Shown here one piece after another: positions 1 to 12,700 of a stretch of 64,000 nucleotides of DNA (within the stretch, counting starts at the first letter, position 1; each line of letters begins with the position of its first letter). Where the stretch lies: positions 5,793,501 through 5,857,500 of the forward strand of contig NC_083510.1 of NCBI RefSeq assembly GCF_032362555.1. The letters run 5' to 3'. Made by a program: the position numbers and the translations under genes. The stretch comes from Amyelois transitella. Taxonomy: Eukaryota > Arthropoda > Insecta > Lepidoptera > Pyralidae. The notes beneath the pieces are model-generated. The model made no database searches. It was not told the DNA's origin and was given only the letters and a program-made list of their open reading frames with translations.

Positions 1-22
1 CGCTCAAATTGGAGACCGATTT
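1..22 (-). CDS. Cadherin-like exon 7 (cut by window edge)
   Basis: A strong acceptor (TTTTTCTCACAG|AAATCGG) precedes a frame that continues exon 6 in the correct phase (LPE|EIGLQFE). Only the first 22 bases are inside the window. Confidence 0.55.
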
Positions 23-3000
23 CTGTGAGAAAAAGAAAAATTGAATTATTTTTAAATAAAGTCTTAACTCAAACTAATATAAAGCCATTTGAGCAGAAAC
101 AAAACATAAATTACTAGTTACCGCTAATTCGATGAAGTCCAGGAATATAGCTAATCAGTAAAATTAGGTTTTATTCCGACATAAACAGTTTTTGGTTATT
201 TATTTCTTTCTCGTTTCGGTACAATCAAAAGAAATGATTAGAGCACATAAATAAAAATGTAGTTTCTGAGGCCTGAGATGTTATATACCTATTGGTTCGT
301 CTTAATAACAACTTTTTATAGAAAAGTTCCAAAGTAAGTGATGCTTCCATGTTACAAAATACAAAATATTCTATATATTTAACAGTAAAAGAAACACCTT
401 CTCTCTTTCTTTAAAAAACCATTAAAGTTTACAATTCGAATTAAATATATAACTTATCGCCGAGAAAGCGATACCTTCAGGCAATTGTACCACAATAGTG
501 GCCGTAGCGCCGCTTGTGAATTCCCGATGAGCCCTTATTACGAGATAGATCTGCTGTCTTATCAAAATGTCTGCTGATAATGGGGTTGTCACGTTGAGTG
601 ACACGTTGTTCCCATCTCTGATTACGCCAAAGTAAGAACTGTATTCTGAAAAAATAATAACTATGTTAAAAATGTATACTAGATATATCGCACAGAGGAG
701 ATCATTAGAATGAGTTGGTAAACTCAGCTACTACATAATATCCACATAAGCACATTACTCAAGTCAAAATGAAGGAGATCGAACCCGGAAGTCTGTCTTC
801 TTAAGTAAGCTTTTAATCATACTTGTATGATAGAAACAAACAAACCTTTAATATTGTTGAATTCTTAATTAAATTGTGACCTCTTTTGAAATTTGTGGTA
901 TATTAGTTCCTACAGCGGTCAGAAGGGGTACGCTTCGCGTAAAATCCTGACTGACCCGATTCAGGATCGTGATTACAAGCTCAAGGGTCTCTCCAGAAAA
1001 ATGAGGTTACAAACAGGAATAAAACCAGAAGGATGATGTAGGTGATGATGAAAAATACTTATTTATTTTTAGGAAAAAAAGAAATATTTTTACCTTCATT
1101 CAAAGTAAAGTCAACAAGCTCGTGATAACCTTGCTGTAGTGAAATGGATTCATCAAGTATTATCGTGTGCTCTTCTGTGTACGTTGCTGTATACAAGGGT
1201 TGATAAAAAACGGGTTCTTCAGGAAATTCAGCATCGCTATCAGCGGTTATTCTAACGGTAGCGTAAGACGTTCTCGGATCATCTCCAGTTCTATCAACAT
1301 CCTGAATTAAATATGTAGGTAATTTAAAATTCTTCGTATTGATTGAAAAAAGATTGAGGTATCTCGTGACCGAACCGGACCGGCTGAGAATTATCTAGAT
1401 ATGAAAGTCAGTATTGCAATTTAACATGATAATATACCTATCTTTTAATTTCCCTTTTTCTGATAAATACCCTATTATTGTTGTGATGTACATGACGTTA
1501 CAATAATTTATTAATAAGATATTTTTGGTCAAAGGTGTCTTTGTGCCTACAGATTTGTGAAATAAAAGCAATAACAATTTGGTAAAGCCTTATTCATTGT
1601 TAAAAAATCTAACCCAAGTAAAATATTGCAAGGAAGAGTTGTAAAATACTTGACGTTTACTCATCTCTTTTAATTTTACGTCTTCTCTGTTATATTTGAA
1701 GGCCTGGGGATACTGTGCATTTTTAACAAAAGCATCAGCGCCTGAGAAGGTAACAAAATTTTTGCTTTGTTCTCGGGAGCTTCAGATGTTTTTTCATTCA
1801 ACATAAGTAACCAAGTGTATGCCTATTAAAACTTTTTTGCGCAATTAATTGCTCTTTAATAGGTCAATATATGATTTATGTTGTGTAAAGGATTGAATTC
1901 CAATCCAAAGGTTCAAACTTATGGTGAACTTACTTTATTTGTGTTTTCTATCTCAGCACGCCCCGTATAACATCAATGTAGTTTTATGATCATATATTTT
2001 CAGTTTTTCAGAACAATTTAAATATAATTTAGTCGTTAGTTGGTGTCAGACGGTTTTCAACATAATCTAATTTTATATACATGCATGCCTTACCTAACTT
2101 ATTGCTACACCGGATAATAAGGTGATCAATCTTGTATGTTATGATGGTAAAGTATTAAATTATTATAAAGGATCGTATCACATTTACGTCTCTAATTGGA
2201 ATTTGTACATGTGTTGCCAACACATATGTACATGTGTTCGCAAACATTTTTCGTTTTAATTTGTTATTTTATTGTGGTTTTATGATATTGGAAAACAAAA
2301 AATAGTCTAATACATATAAAAGTTATAAGTATACAAACTTCTTTTTGATCAGGCATAATTTTTATTGACAAATGTATAAACTATTTGATGTTTTTTTTTA
2401 TTTTCGTCATGAATACTTACTGTAGCGCTAATAGTCAGCTCAACAGGTTCAGGTAGTGTCCTTATAAATGTACTTGTCCTTAAAATGGCTACGAATTCCT
2501 TTGCATTAGTTGAGGATGCTTCATCATATTCAATTTCGAATAGATCGCTTCCAGTCAGTGCAAAATCTATTCTATAAGTTGTGAGATCTATGTCCCTCAC
2601 TACAATGTTGTGTTGGCACCCAGTTATCTGGTGTCCGGGAAGGAGGGGTGTTGCAATTGCGATGTCATATTCGTTGGATGGCAGGAAAACTGGACTGTTA
2701 TTATTTGTATCTTGGACATTTATTTGGAAAACCTAGAATAAAATTTATGGCGATTAAATTTATAAATGCGATGTATTCTTTTGAATTAATACACAATATA
2801 GGATATTTGTTTACTTGCATTGAAAATTTGAATGTACAAGCTACAGTTTAATCAAAATCTGTAGAAAGGACCTAAGCTAGGCACATTCTTCATTATTGAT
2901 TGATTTTGATTATTCTTTTGTTTGTTTTGTTTGCATTTGATTCTGGCGGGTACCACCACTACACTTTAATAATATTGGGCATGGCGGTAGGTATCTTGAA

Positions 3001-4596
3001 TTTTGTTTATTAACTTACTTGCGTAATAGCACTTCCGTCTGAACAACGGAATTGCGCGGTCAAAGTAAAAGTATCCAATGTTTCCAGTTCTTCATATTGT
3101 TCGTAGTTAGCGGATGTTGTTAAATAGAATGTTGTTTCCGAAATGTGACCACTTATATACGGCCCCGAGTTTAAGCCACTCTGTACGATGTCAATGACTC
3201 CTAAAATTACAAAGGAAGCCAAGAAGTTACACGAGAAGCACCAAAGTTCGTGAAAACTCTACCACAAATAGAAAATTTTGTTAAACTTAAATAAGTTGTC
3301 ATAAAAAATTAACACGTTTTTAGTTAAGATAAGAATTTCGTCGAAGGACTAGTTGTCATCACAGACAACAAATATTCGGGTTTTGTCTCCGCCAGTCATA
3401 TGTCAATGACGCTTTTCTAAGCTTGAGTCGAGTTGCTCGTCATGTCTACCACTCCTGGAATGTTGTAATAGGCGTACCCCACGGCTCTCCTACGGAACGG
3501 AACCGACAGAAAAATCCAGAAGCATTAATACAAGTTTTCTATTGGCGAAAAAAAATTTAAGATCTGGATCATGTGATGTGGAAGCCAAAGGTACAAGCTA
3601 TTCTGTAATATATTCGGAAATTTGAGTAAATTTAATAACTCTAACCTTCGTATTTCCAATAACACGCAAAGAGAGTTGCGAGCAACAGCTAGTGCAATAA
3701 TATATTGAAAGTCTGTGTATTCTCTCAAAATATTCTTAATATTTTGTTGTTTCCCCTCAAAGGTTTCTAGTAAATAATAAGATAATTACTAACCTGTAAT
3801 GCTGATTACTTGATTGCTATATATATCTCCTCGGTCGACATCAAATATGTTTACAGGTACCCGTGTGAGGCCTGGGGTGATGCCTTGCAACTGACACCCT
3901 GAAATTAATTCAAATGTACCTATTCTTTCCCTTAGCTATGCAATATAATTAGCTTTCACAGACATTAATGTGAAATTAGTAATTTATGGTATATAGTAGA
4001 ATAATAACAAATATAATTAATTTAAAAAGTTTAATAGAAAGCATTCAATACATTGGTTTTAAGTGTTTCATTAATTTTAAGATAAAGCGCCTGTTCTATT
4101 TAAATGCAAAACATGCTTTTAAATATTTCCGAAACTAAACTTTAGGCGTCACTTTACAAAAATGTAGATGGTGAAGTAGGTAAGTAAGTTTTTTTTTGTG
4201 GTCCCAGCTTTTATATGGGTAATTATTTTATTTATCCACTAAGTAAAAAAGGAGGAATGCGGATGATTGTGACAATGAACCTCAGACACGCGTTTGTGGA
4301 CGTCAGGTATTTAATTAAGGATGTTACGCATCATGTCTGTAGAAGTCTTTTCAGGCCCATTACATTTCCAAGTGCGTTATGGTATGTACCAACCTTACGA
4401 CTCGTATCTTTAAATTTTTGTGATGCTTAATTTTGTACTGCTTTCTATCTTGACTTCTTGAATGTTCTTGAATTAAACTTGTTTGTCAGTAGAGTTTTTA
4501 ATAAGTGTTTAAAATAAAATTCTTATTAAACTTACCATCGGTGACGCGAAAGGAAATGTATATTAACCAAAAAAGTAAAGTAAAATCACGTCCCAT
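1..4596 (-). CDS. Cadherin-like protein, 5' part of gene (runs off left edge)
   Basis: Seven spliced exons on the minus strand (4536-4596, 3794-3898, 3019-3200, 2421-2732, 1094-1301, 475-645, 1-22) join in one open frame of about 353 residues. The protein starts with a hydrophobic signal peptide (MGRDFTLLFWLIYISF). It continues with beta-rich extracellular cadherin-type sequence: a repeat-boundary motif VQDTNNNSPVF at about residues 122-132, and calcium-type acidic motifs VRDIDL and ATDVDRTGDDP. The boundary reads DTNNN rather than the classical DxNDN, so calcium binding there may be weakened. N-x-S/T sequons occur (for example NVS and NVT near residues 308-312). Family knowledge: such proteins are calcium-dependent adhesion or receptor proteins at the cell surface. 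The membrane segment and tail are outside the window, so I cannot assign a specific cadherin. The fold class is fairly secure; the exact orthologue is unknown. Confidence 0.72.
475..645 (-). CDS. Cadherin-like exon 6
   Basis: The acceptor is TTTTTTCAG|AATAC and the donor is CCTGAAG|GTATCG. The exon is 171 bases, phase 1 to phase 1. It encodes strand-rich sequence with two sequons, then IYLVIRAHREFTSGATATIV. If the donor were not used, the frame would stay open for about 17 more codons and stop at 422, giving a truncated form. I prefer splicing because a matching acceptor exists at 23. Confidence 0.68.
1094..1301 (-). CDS. Cadherin-like exon 5
   Basis: The acceptor is AATTCAG|GATGTTG and the donor is GAATGAAG|GTAAAA. 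The exon is 208 bases, phase 0 to phase 1. It begins with the acidic linker DVDRTGDDP and includes FPEEPVFYQPLYTATYTEE, the usual start of a further repeat. Confidence 0.72.
2421..2732 (-). CDS. Cadherin-like exon 4
   Basis: The acceptor is TATTCTAG|GTTTTCC and the donor is GCTACA|GTAAGT. The exon is 312 bases, phase 0 at both ends. It carries the clearest cadherin signature, the repeat junction INVQDTNNNSPVF, followed by most of the next repeat (IVVRDIDLTTYRIDFALTG). Confidence 0.75.
3019..3200 (-). CDS. Cadherin-like exon 3
   Basis: The acceptor is AATTTTAG|GAGTC and the donor is CGCAA|GTAAGT. The exon is 182 bases, phase 1 to phase 0. It completes the first extracellular repeat, with alternating hydrophobic strands (for example TFTLTAQFRCSDGSAI). 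Confidence 0.7.
3794..3898 (-). CDS. Cadherin-like exon 2
   Basis: The acceptor is TTTCAG|GGTGTC and the donor is ATTACAG|GTTAGT. The exon is 105 bases, phase 1 to phase 1. It encodes a mature N-terminus with one Cys (GCQLQGITPG) and an acidic motif NIFDVDRGD, as expected in a first cadherin repeat. Confidence 0.68.
4536..4596 (-). CDS. Cadherin-like exon 1 (start codon and signal peptide)
   Basis: The start codon is the ATG at 4596-4594. The exon encodes 20 residues plus one base and ends at a GATG|GTAAGT donor in phase 1. I chose this start because the peptide is a good signal sequence (basic and acidic head, then LLFWLIYI) and because the phase fits the next exon. A TATAAA motif at 4632-4627 lies about 30 bases upstream of the ATG, so any 5' UTR from that promoter would be very short. 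Confidence 0.65.
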
Positions 4597-4626
4597 TTTT
4601 CATTACCGATTGAGTATAACTGTTGC

Positions 4627-4632
4627 TTTATA
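4627..4632 (-). promoter_or_regulatory. Candidate TATA box of the cadherin-like gene
   Basis: TATAAA lies on the minus strand about 30 bases before the ATG at 4596. The position fits a core promoter only if the 5' UTR is about 10 bases or less, so it could instead be chance in AT-rich DNA. Confidence 0.25.
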
Positions 4633-6494
4633 TCTTTTCATTACTGCATTTGAAAAAGCACGATTCAAATAAAACACCTTATTGTTCTTTGATATAACTA
4701 TCACTTTTACAAAATTGTAATACCGTTGCACTTTAATATTTCGAAGCTACTATATCTTCGTTAAACCAATCTTTATTATTAACACTAACGAAAATGTTCT
4801 CAATATCATTAAAAATAATATCAATAAGTACGTCAAAGAGCAAAGAAATGTCCACCAATTATGAATGCGATGCATATCATTCGTTTAATGGCGATTAGAA
4901 TATCTATCGATTGTTATCAATGCGAGGAAATAACATGATAATACGATGTTCGGAGTACATATGAAAATTAAAGATTCGTCTATAAATGTTAAATGAAATA
5001 CGTACAGATTGAGCTTGACCCAAAGCAAGTTTAATACTTGTGTTATGAGACAACTCAGTGACAGGAGTTCAGTATTAGTATCTTTTGATAAATACTTATA
5101 TAGAAATCATATCCCTACTTCCCTACTAATATTGTAAATGCGAAAGTAACACTGTGAGTATAGTAATCTGTCTGTTACGCGATTTCACGCCTAAACTACT
5201 GCACTGATTTTCATGAAATTTGGTACAGATATAGTAGTAGTTAGTTGACCTTGACGAAGAACATACTTTTTATTGCGCAAAAAAGGGAAGAAGACAACGC
5301 GTGTGATTTCGTGGGCAAATTAAATAATTGGTTTTTAAACTAATATGTATAAAACATCCAAGACCCATTAAATGAGAAAAAAGCTAATTTTTCATCATAA
5401 CCTGACCTGAGACCTGTGGTTCAAAGACAGAAATACCAGCACTACGCCTAAATTCTGCAGTTTCTCAAACTAATCCAAGGTTCATGAATGGAGTCAGGAC
5501 AATTAGTTAGTTTCCAATAATTCGTCGCGTCACTTTTCTTCCGTCTATACCTAGGTATGTATAATTCGTGTGATGGCACATTGGAATTAAATTATTCCGT
5601 CTCTTTTCCATAGGTGTGGTAGAAGGTGACTACGGAAATTACCACATTCATCTGAGTTTGCAAGCTACCCTACTGCTCTGGTGGTGAAAAAAAATACATA
5701 GTGTGTGCCAACTGGGTCTCATTAATTCTCAATAATGTTTTTGTTTTTAAACATATGGAATCATACCTTATTTAATTTAAATTATCAAATGAAATATTTA
5801 GCTATTTTAAAATTAAAGTGCGATTTTAAGTTATCAATCAGATAAGGGGATGTGATTGATTTTAAACAAATGCCGCTTATGATAAACACCTCCTTGAATG
5901 ATACATACATTGCTAATGACGTAGTGTATTATTATTTTATCAACTGATATCAGTATTAAGTTGCCTATAATATTTTATCAGTAGGGTATTGAATCTAACA
6001 TGTGATATGAACAGGGTTTTTTCGCGGTCGTTTTCATAGATCATTTGCTAAGTTCGTAGGTATATGCAACAAGACGATATAACAATTAAAAGACGAATTG
6101 CTGAGGAAACTACGACAATTCTTTTCTCTAGCTTGTCAAAGAGATCACCTAACAACTGTACATGTCCTTACTCTCTTGCTCTCATCAAATCAATAAATCA
6201 TCGAACAGAAACACTATTCACTACGAGTCTTACAAGAACTGTATGTTATTCAGAAAATGATTGTGAGAATAGTTCGTCGTCTGTTTCATGGGACCGCCAG
6301 TTTAGTTTTCCTATTTTTCCTTAATATTAGATGATGTTTAGCAAAATATTTGCCCTTTACAATCTTTGGACTACTGACTGTATTACCTGTAGATATATTT
6401 TTCACTTGCGAAATTTAAATGAAGGTTCTACAAACTGTTATAATTGTCGTATATTATGAACAACAACAAAAAAATCATTAAAAAAAAACACGTT
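4633..6494. other. Intergenic region between the cadherin-like and LRR genes
   Basis: No convincing exon is seen. The segment 5114-5285 matches a dispersed lepidopteran repeat type: it starts TCCCTACTAATATTGTAAAT and continues with the phrases CTGATTTTCATGAAATTTGGT and GAACATACTTTTTATT. The rest is AT-rich unique-looking sequence. The ORF at 6064-6324 has no recognisable domain and I do not call it a gene. Confidence 0.5.
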
Positions 6495-6747
6495 TCAGTG
6501 CCAAGCATTAACAGTTGTGACGTCATGATTCTGCTCCATACTGTCCTGTGGCTTCCTATTCACAGACACGTTGAGGGCTAGCAGCTGTTGTATAGGAAGC
6601 CTCGGAGAGAGATTTACCATGCTGGCCCATTGGCCAGAGCACAGTTCTGGGAATTTAAGTTTCTTCAGGAAATGGCCCTCAAGAAACCAGGGCGAAACAC
6701 ACGTAGGTGAATAGTCCCATATTTTCAACTCGTTGAGACGAACCCAG
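6495..6747 (-). CDS. LRR gene exon 9 (C-cap and C-terminus)
   Basis: The acceptor is TTATTTACAG|CTGGG. It encodes the rest of the C-cap (WVRLNELKIW, two further Cys in PTCVSPWF and FPELCSG) and a polar tail ending HDVTTVNAWH, then TGA at 6497-6495. No hydrophobic anchor follows the cap, so the product looks secreted. Confidence 0.8.
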
Positions 6748-9700
6748 CTGTAAATAAAAAACGGTATGTAGAACAAGTTTGTCTACAAGTTACAAAGTAA
6801 ATAAATGAATATTCACGTGTAAATTGGCAACACAGAATTAAAAAAAAACACACTTTTTTATACGAAAGAGTAACAATATCTTTTTTCAATATTGGAATCT
6901 ACTACTGGAAGCTGTGTGTTATTGTTGTGGCTTATTATATTATGCTCCCAATATTTAAACCATATTTCGGGAAACTGGCGGGCACAAATTGGATACTTAC
7001 GGTCCAAAATAGAACAGAATGGAGGTTAATGAAAAATCATGATGGTTCTCAAAATAGGTTTTCTTCATTGCTTTGTAGGGAGTTGAACTATATAAAGGTA
7101 AAAATAATAATCGTACCAACTTAAATCAAGTGGTTGTGTTTTATACGTCACTACTACTTATATATTAGTCGCCTTTTAAGACACACATGAGAAAGAGATG
7201 GAGTGATCCTATTCTTTTATTCTTTCGAGGCCGGGAACACCGGGTTACTCAGAGTGACCTGTGAGCAAAATATTTGTTTAATAAATATGCCGATATCGAA
7301 TGACTACATAATTATTACTTTAGGAAAATTATAGATTATTTCTAAGAAATATTGCTTAAATCTGATTTATCTTTATCAGCGATAGCATTTCGCGAGGGCT
7401 AAGAAAGATGTACAGTGAAATGTTTTTTGTAAATATATCTCAATCGACAAATATACATAACGAATGACATTTTCAGCGAATAATCCTAATTATTAGGGAA
7501 TTAACCATTCAGTGATGAATATTTTCATCAGTAATGCTAAAAACAAAAAATAAATAAATTGAATTTATATTTAATGGGGAGATGATTTATTTTGCATACT
7601 CGTACATGTAAATACTCCCTTTAATGAGTTACCTAAAGATTGATTGTAACGTAACTCGTATAACAAAATTAATATAGAAAATGATCAATCGATAAGTGAA
7701 CCGAATAAACGAAATTCTATACAATATCTGGGACTGGGTAAATCTATAGCAAAACACTTCAATAAGTAAACAAGGGTGTAAGTATCGTACTATTTGTTTT
7801 GTTTGCCTCGTAGTTTGTTGTGGATGACGAGAATAGACATACTCGTACAAACGCTAAGACGTGGCTGTGGAAAACGATAACAGTAGAATATTTAGTGTGA
7901 ATTGTCAACAGAAAATAATTTGTTTAAGAGATTTTGACATACACTCATAAATTCAGGGAAACGGAATGTTTTATATCCCTTTCAGTAAAGACAGAGCCAA
8001 AAGTTTAATGAAAGAATTAAGATTCAAATAGTGACAGGTTGCTAGCCCATAGCCTAAAAAAAGAATCTCATGTTTATGAGCCTATACATTAATTGCTTTT
8101 TACGACATTTATGAGAAAGAGATGGAGTGGTCCTATTCTTTTTTGTATAAGTGTTGAGAACACTGCAATTCATACATTTTACTTCAATGTATCAATATGA
8201 TTTATGGCTAACATAACATTTATCTGAAAAGTTAGTGGTTTGGTGGAAATAAAAAAATAAACATCTTAGAAAGATGAAAAACTTACGCTGATATATAAAG
8301 CGCATGACAGTCACAGTGCCAAGGGTTTCCGGACAACTTTACTATGGCTAGTTTAGGCATGTAGTCCAGAGTGCGCGACGGCAATGATGGAAACATGTTA
8401 TTGTCGAGGTACCTAAAAAATAAAATGAATTTACAGCTGAGTCTAGCCAGTGGTTAAGAGTGTTTGTGTTGTCACAATAAAATTATTTTAATAGATTTTA
8501 GTATGCATTTCATATTCGTTAATTTAATTCTCAAATAACAAGCACGGGGAAAGCTATGGTATGTATTACGTTCAATATAATCTTGACCCTCATCAATGGG
8601 GAATATACTTAGCAGTTCTGGCAAAGGGTTAATATTGTTGATGACCTCGGCTCCCCTCATACTAGGTACTTTATTGCCGAGAGATTTCTGTAAATATTAA
8701 TTATACCCATACAAACTTGATATCTATGTGGATACGTTTAATCGAGGTTTGTTCTGATAAAACCACGACCAGACAGTCAATATGTGTGCATAAACATATG
8801 TTTGCATTTTCACGTCTAGAGTCTGGATGAAACAAAGGATAACCTTATCTATATCTATACATATAATAAATCTGTAGAAGGGTCAATTCTGTACATTGAA
8901 AATATTGAAAAAATAAATAGCAGGGGGTGTTACTGGATCGATACCAAACACAAATATGTGATTAAAAAAATTTTTGTCTGTCTGTCTGTATGTTCAGGCA
9001 TCACGTGAAAACTAACGGTTCGATTTTGATGAAACTTGGTATAATTATACCTTATTATCCTGGGCATAAAATAGGATACTTTTTATCCTGGAAAAATACG
9101 AAGAAAAAAAAAACTTCATTTTTCAGTTTTTCCATAGACGTTGTTCTGTAGAACCGCGAACACACGTTACGTTACCCGCAGTGGATTCAGCGCCGTAACT
9201 GTAGCACCGAAAGTCGGATTTAGCTTGAACCGTTTGCGGGACACGCGGGCCGCTACTAATTACTATGAAAAAAATACTTTAGTCCGGTCAATCTAGACAT
9301 TCGAAGCTACATTAATTCCCATCAAGCTCAAAATGAGTATACTTGTTTAAAACACAATCAAAAGCATTATTTCAAAATTCCCCATGATTCCGGTTTAAGG
9401 AAAAACAAATACCGAAGATCAAAGGTAAAAAATGGGTGTTTCGCGATTTTCTTCAAAACGGTAAGTTTTTCTAATCGGAAAATTATGTGTGTTTATTCTA
9501 ACCTATTTCAGACTTTTTCAAGTTTAATAATAAAAATGTTAAAAAACGCGCTAATAGTACACTACCTCAGAGGTGGCGTGGATACGTGTGCATATTATGA
9601 CGCTTGCAACTTTTATCGTTATATCTTAGAAACGGTAGCTTTATTGAAAAAAAATATTGATTCCTTTTTATAGATAACTTTATGATCTACAATCTATGTC

Positions 9701-12700
9701 TGAGGTAATTTTCCGATAAAACTTACCGTTTTATGTATAAACTTTACTTTGAAGAAAATCGTGAAAAACCCATTTTTTACCTTTGACCTTGGGTAATTTT
9801 TTTTCCTTAACCGGTTTAATGGGAATTTTGAAATAATTCCTTTGATTGTGTTTTAAACAATAATACTCATTTTCAGTTTGATGGGAATTACTGTAGCTTC
9901 ATTCTTATTTTTTGGTCTAAATTGACCGGACTACTTACTACAGAACGCGAACTCAACTGCAGTAGCTCAATAGAGGGATCTCCTTAATTATTATAGGCCT
10001 AGCCGTAATTGGGTCCAAAAGATATTTATAAGATGTCATTGTCAGAGTTACTCAAAATGGAGAAATAAACCATCCACGCGAAGACCGACATCCGCGCGGA
10101 CGGAGTCGCGGGGGGAAGCTATCTATACTAATATTATAAAGCTGAAGAGTTTGTTTGTTTGTATGAACGCGCTAATCTCAGGAACTACTGGTTGGAATTG
10201 AAACATTATTTTTGCGTTGAATAGACCATTTATCGAGGAAGGCCTTAGGCTATATAACATCACGCTGCAACTATAAGGAGCAAAGATATAATGGAGTATG
10301 TGAAAAAATGGGGAAAATTATTCATGCTTGAGGTCTTTAATGATGCCCAAAAAAAACTATTCCACGCGGACGAAGTCGCGGGCACAGCTAGTATGTAAAT
10401 AAGGACCCCAAAAGTAGAATTTAAGCCATCATTCAACGAAGTTTAATGGTATTTAATATTTGTTCGGCTCTGTTTGTTGCCAATAAATCTTAATACATAC
10501 TAGTACATATTAATTATTGTTAGTAAATTTATTTTATTATAATACATACTTACAGAGTTGTCAAGTTTTTAAGCGTTGCAAAAGTTTTGAAATGAACCTC
10601 AAAAATTTTGTTATCAGTCAAAAGCAATGATGTAAGATTGTTTAAACCATGGAATGCAGTGTAGTTCAAGAAACGTAATTTGTTTCTTGACAAGTCGAGT
10701 TTCTCCAATCTTGAGCAGTTTGAAAATATGAAGTCTGGGAGTTCTGAGAGTGAGTTCTCTCGTAAATCTAAATGCCGCAGCTGTTTCAAGTTTTCCAGAT
10801 TTACGTCCATCAACTGAAATAAAATGTCTTTTATGTTCGTTGTAAAGGTATCAAATAAAAATACAAAAATTTATTACTAAAACCAATAATTATGTGTGCA
10901 CACATAGTCATTTATCGCAAATCCCATAGGGAAAGTGTAAGTGTTAGTCTTTCCGAAATAAAAAGTACCAGTATTACACCGGATGCTAAAGTATAAGTTA
11001 TGTGTAGATATTGCTGAAGACTAACAGCTAAGTAACAAGTAAGAATAGAACAGAAAGTCAATTATCTACAAGTCTCCAGCAGTAATAAAGAGACAGAAAA
11101 ATCCAAAAACCTAGCTTAGATTTCATCAGCTGACAACTATACCATTTACACATAGGAGAAATCTGTTGTATCTTCGTTATGTTTTCCTCTACCTTGGAAG
11201 CATCAAAAAGCAATCACACTAAAGTATGTAGCTCAGAAAAGAGTCATTGGTTTATGGACGCAGGAGGATTTTAACCCGACCACATTGAAACTGGAACGCT
11301 AAGAGAGTTTAAGGCGGATACCAACTCGACCATCAAAATTCTTTAAAAGTATTTATGGTTATTCCTTTAAAGTACTTACATTGATTAAATTGTTGTTCGA
11401 AATATCCAGGAAAGTCAAACAAACTAGATTGATGAAGAGCCGGCCGGGCAGGTACTGCAGTTTGTTCTTATCCAACAATAACGTTTCGAGAGAAAACAAG
11501 GCTTCAAAGGAATTCTCGGATATGTTATTTATTCTATTGTCTGACAATTTCAACACCTGTAGTGTTCTCATTATAAATGTTCCGTTTTCTATGTGTTGGA
11601 TTTTATTCCTCGACAAATCTAATATGAGGAGTGACGACAGTCCCACAAAGCTATCAGAAGGAACGTACATACGTGACTTGATTATTAGATATATCTATCG
11701 TTTCTAATACAGAATTGTTGGCAAATAACATCTCGGGGAGTGTGTAAAGGTAATTGTTTGATAAATCGACATGAAAAAGCCTTTTTGTATGCCGGAATGC
11801 CTCGCTGTCTATTTCCTCAAGGTAATTTCTTTGAAGACGCCTTAAAAAAGAAAAATGAATATTAGTACATTCTTTTATTTGGTAATTTAATGGTAATGTT
11901 ATTTAACATATACAAAACTGATTGACAAAACAGTGTCTCTAGTATAAAAAGAAACCATGTTCTTCTTGATCTGAAACTAGAATATTATTTTGAGTAAATT
12001 TCACATATAGCTTTAAATGTTGCCCACCAATTAATAAAAACAAATGAAGCTCGTTTACGCTCTTCAAAGTATTGATAGATATTCTATACAAAATCGGTAC
12101 TATATTCGATACTATAATAATTCTGTGACACAAACATTCACATTTTAATCAATGCTACATATAGAAACAACCACTTATGTTCTTTCTCTTTGTTATCATA
12201 ATTCGAATATATTTTGTATTAAAATTAAATAAGACTATATAAAATAAGAAGCATTCATTAGTTTGTTATCTTCGAAACTACTCAACTGAATAAACAAAAT
12301 ATTTCAACCATGTTGTATGAAACATCAGGATGGATGTAGACTATTATATAAATCAATTTATTTATCAATTATCTCAACTAATTAAAAGAATGTATAGCTA
12401 ATTTTATTTTTGAAACAAAAGCAAAAGATTCGAAAAATTATGAATTGCTGTTGTCGTGTAAGTTAATAATTTTTATTAATGTCAATTAAAATATTACTGA
12501 TATTATTATTTTTCAGTATTTTCAGTACGCAAGGAACCGTGCAACATCATAAGAATTTACAGAATTTGAACATTTTAGAGGAACAGTGAAATGGAACCAA
12601 CGTACAATATCCTCAAATTGACGAGCGAGTCGAATATTCCCGCTGGCAGATACTCGACGCGATTGTCGTACATGTCTAGTTCGGCCAGAGACCGCATCCC

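Noticed and set aside
422..474. C-terminal extension of cadherin-like exon 6 ending at a stop
   Set aside because: A donor at 474 joins in phase to an acceptor at 23, so the extension is probably intronic read-through.
11655..11676. A 22-base GT...AG intron explaining the LRR frameshift
   Set aside because: It is far below the minimum size of insect introns, and its removal would shorten the LRR below 24 residues.
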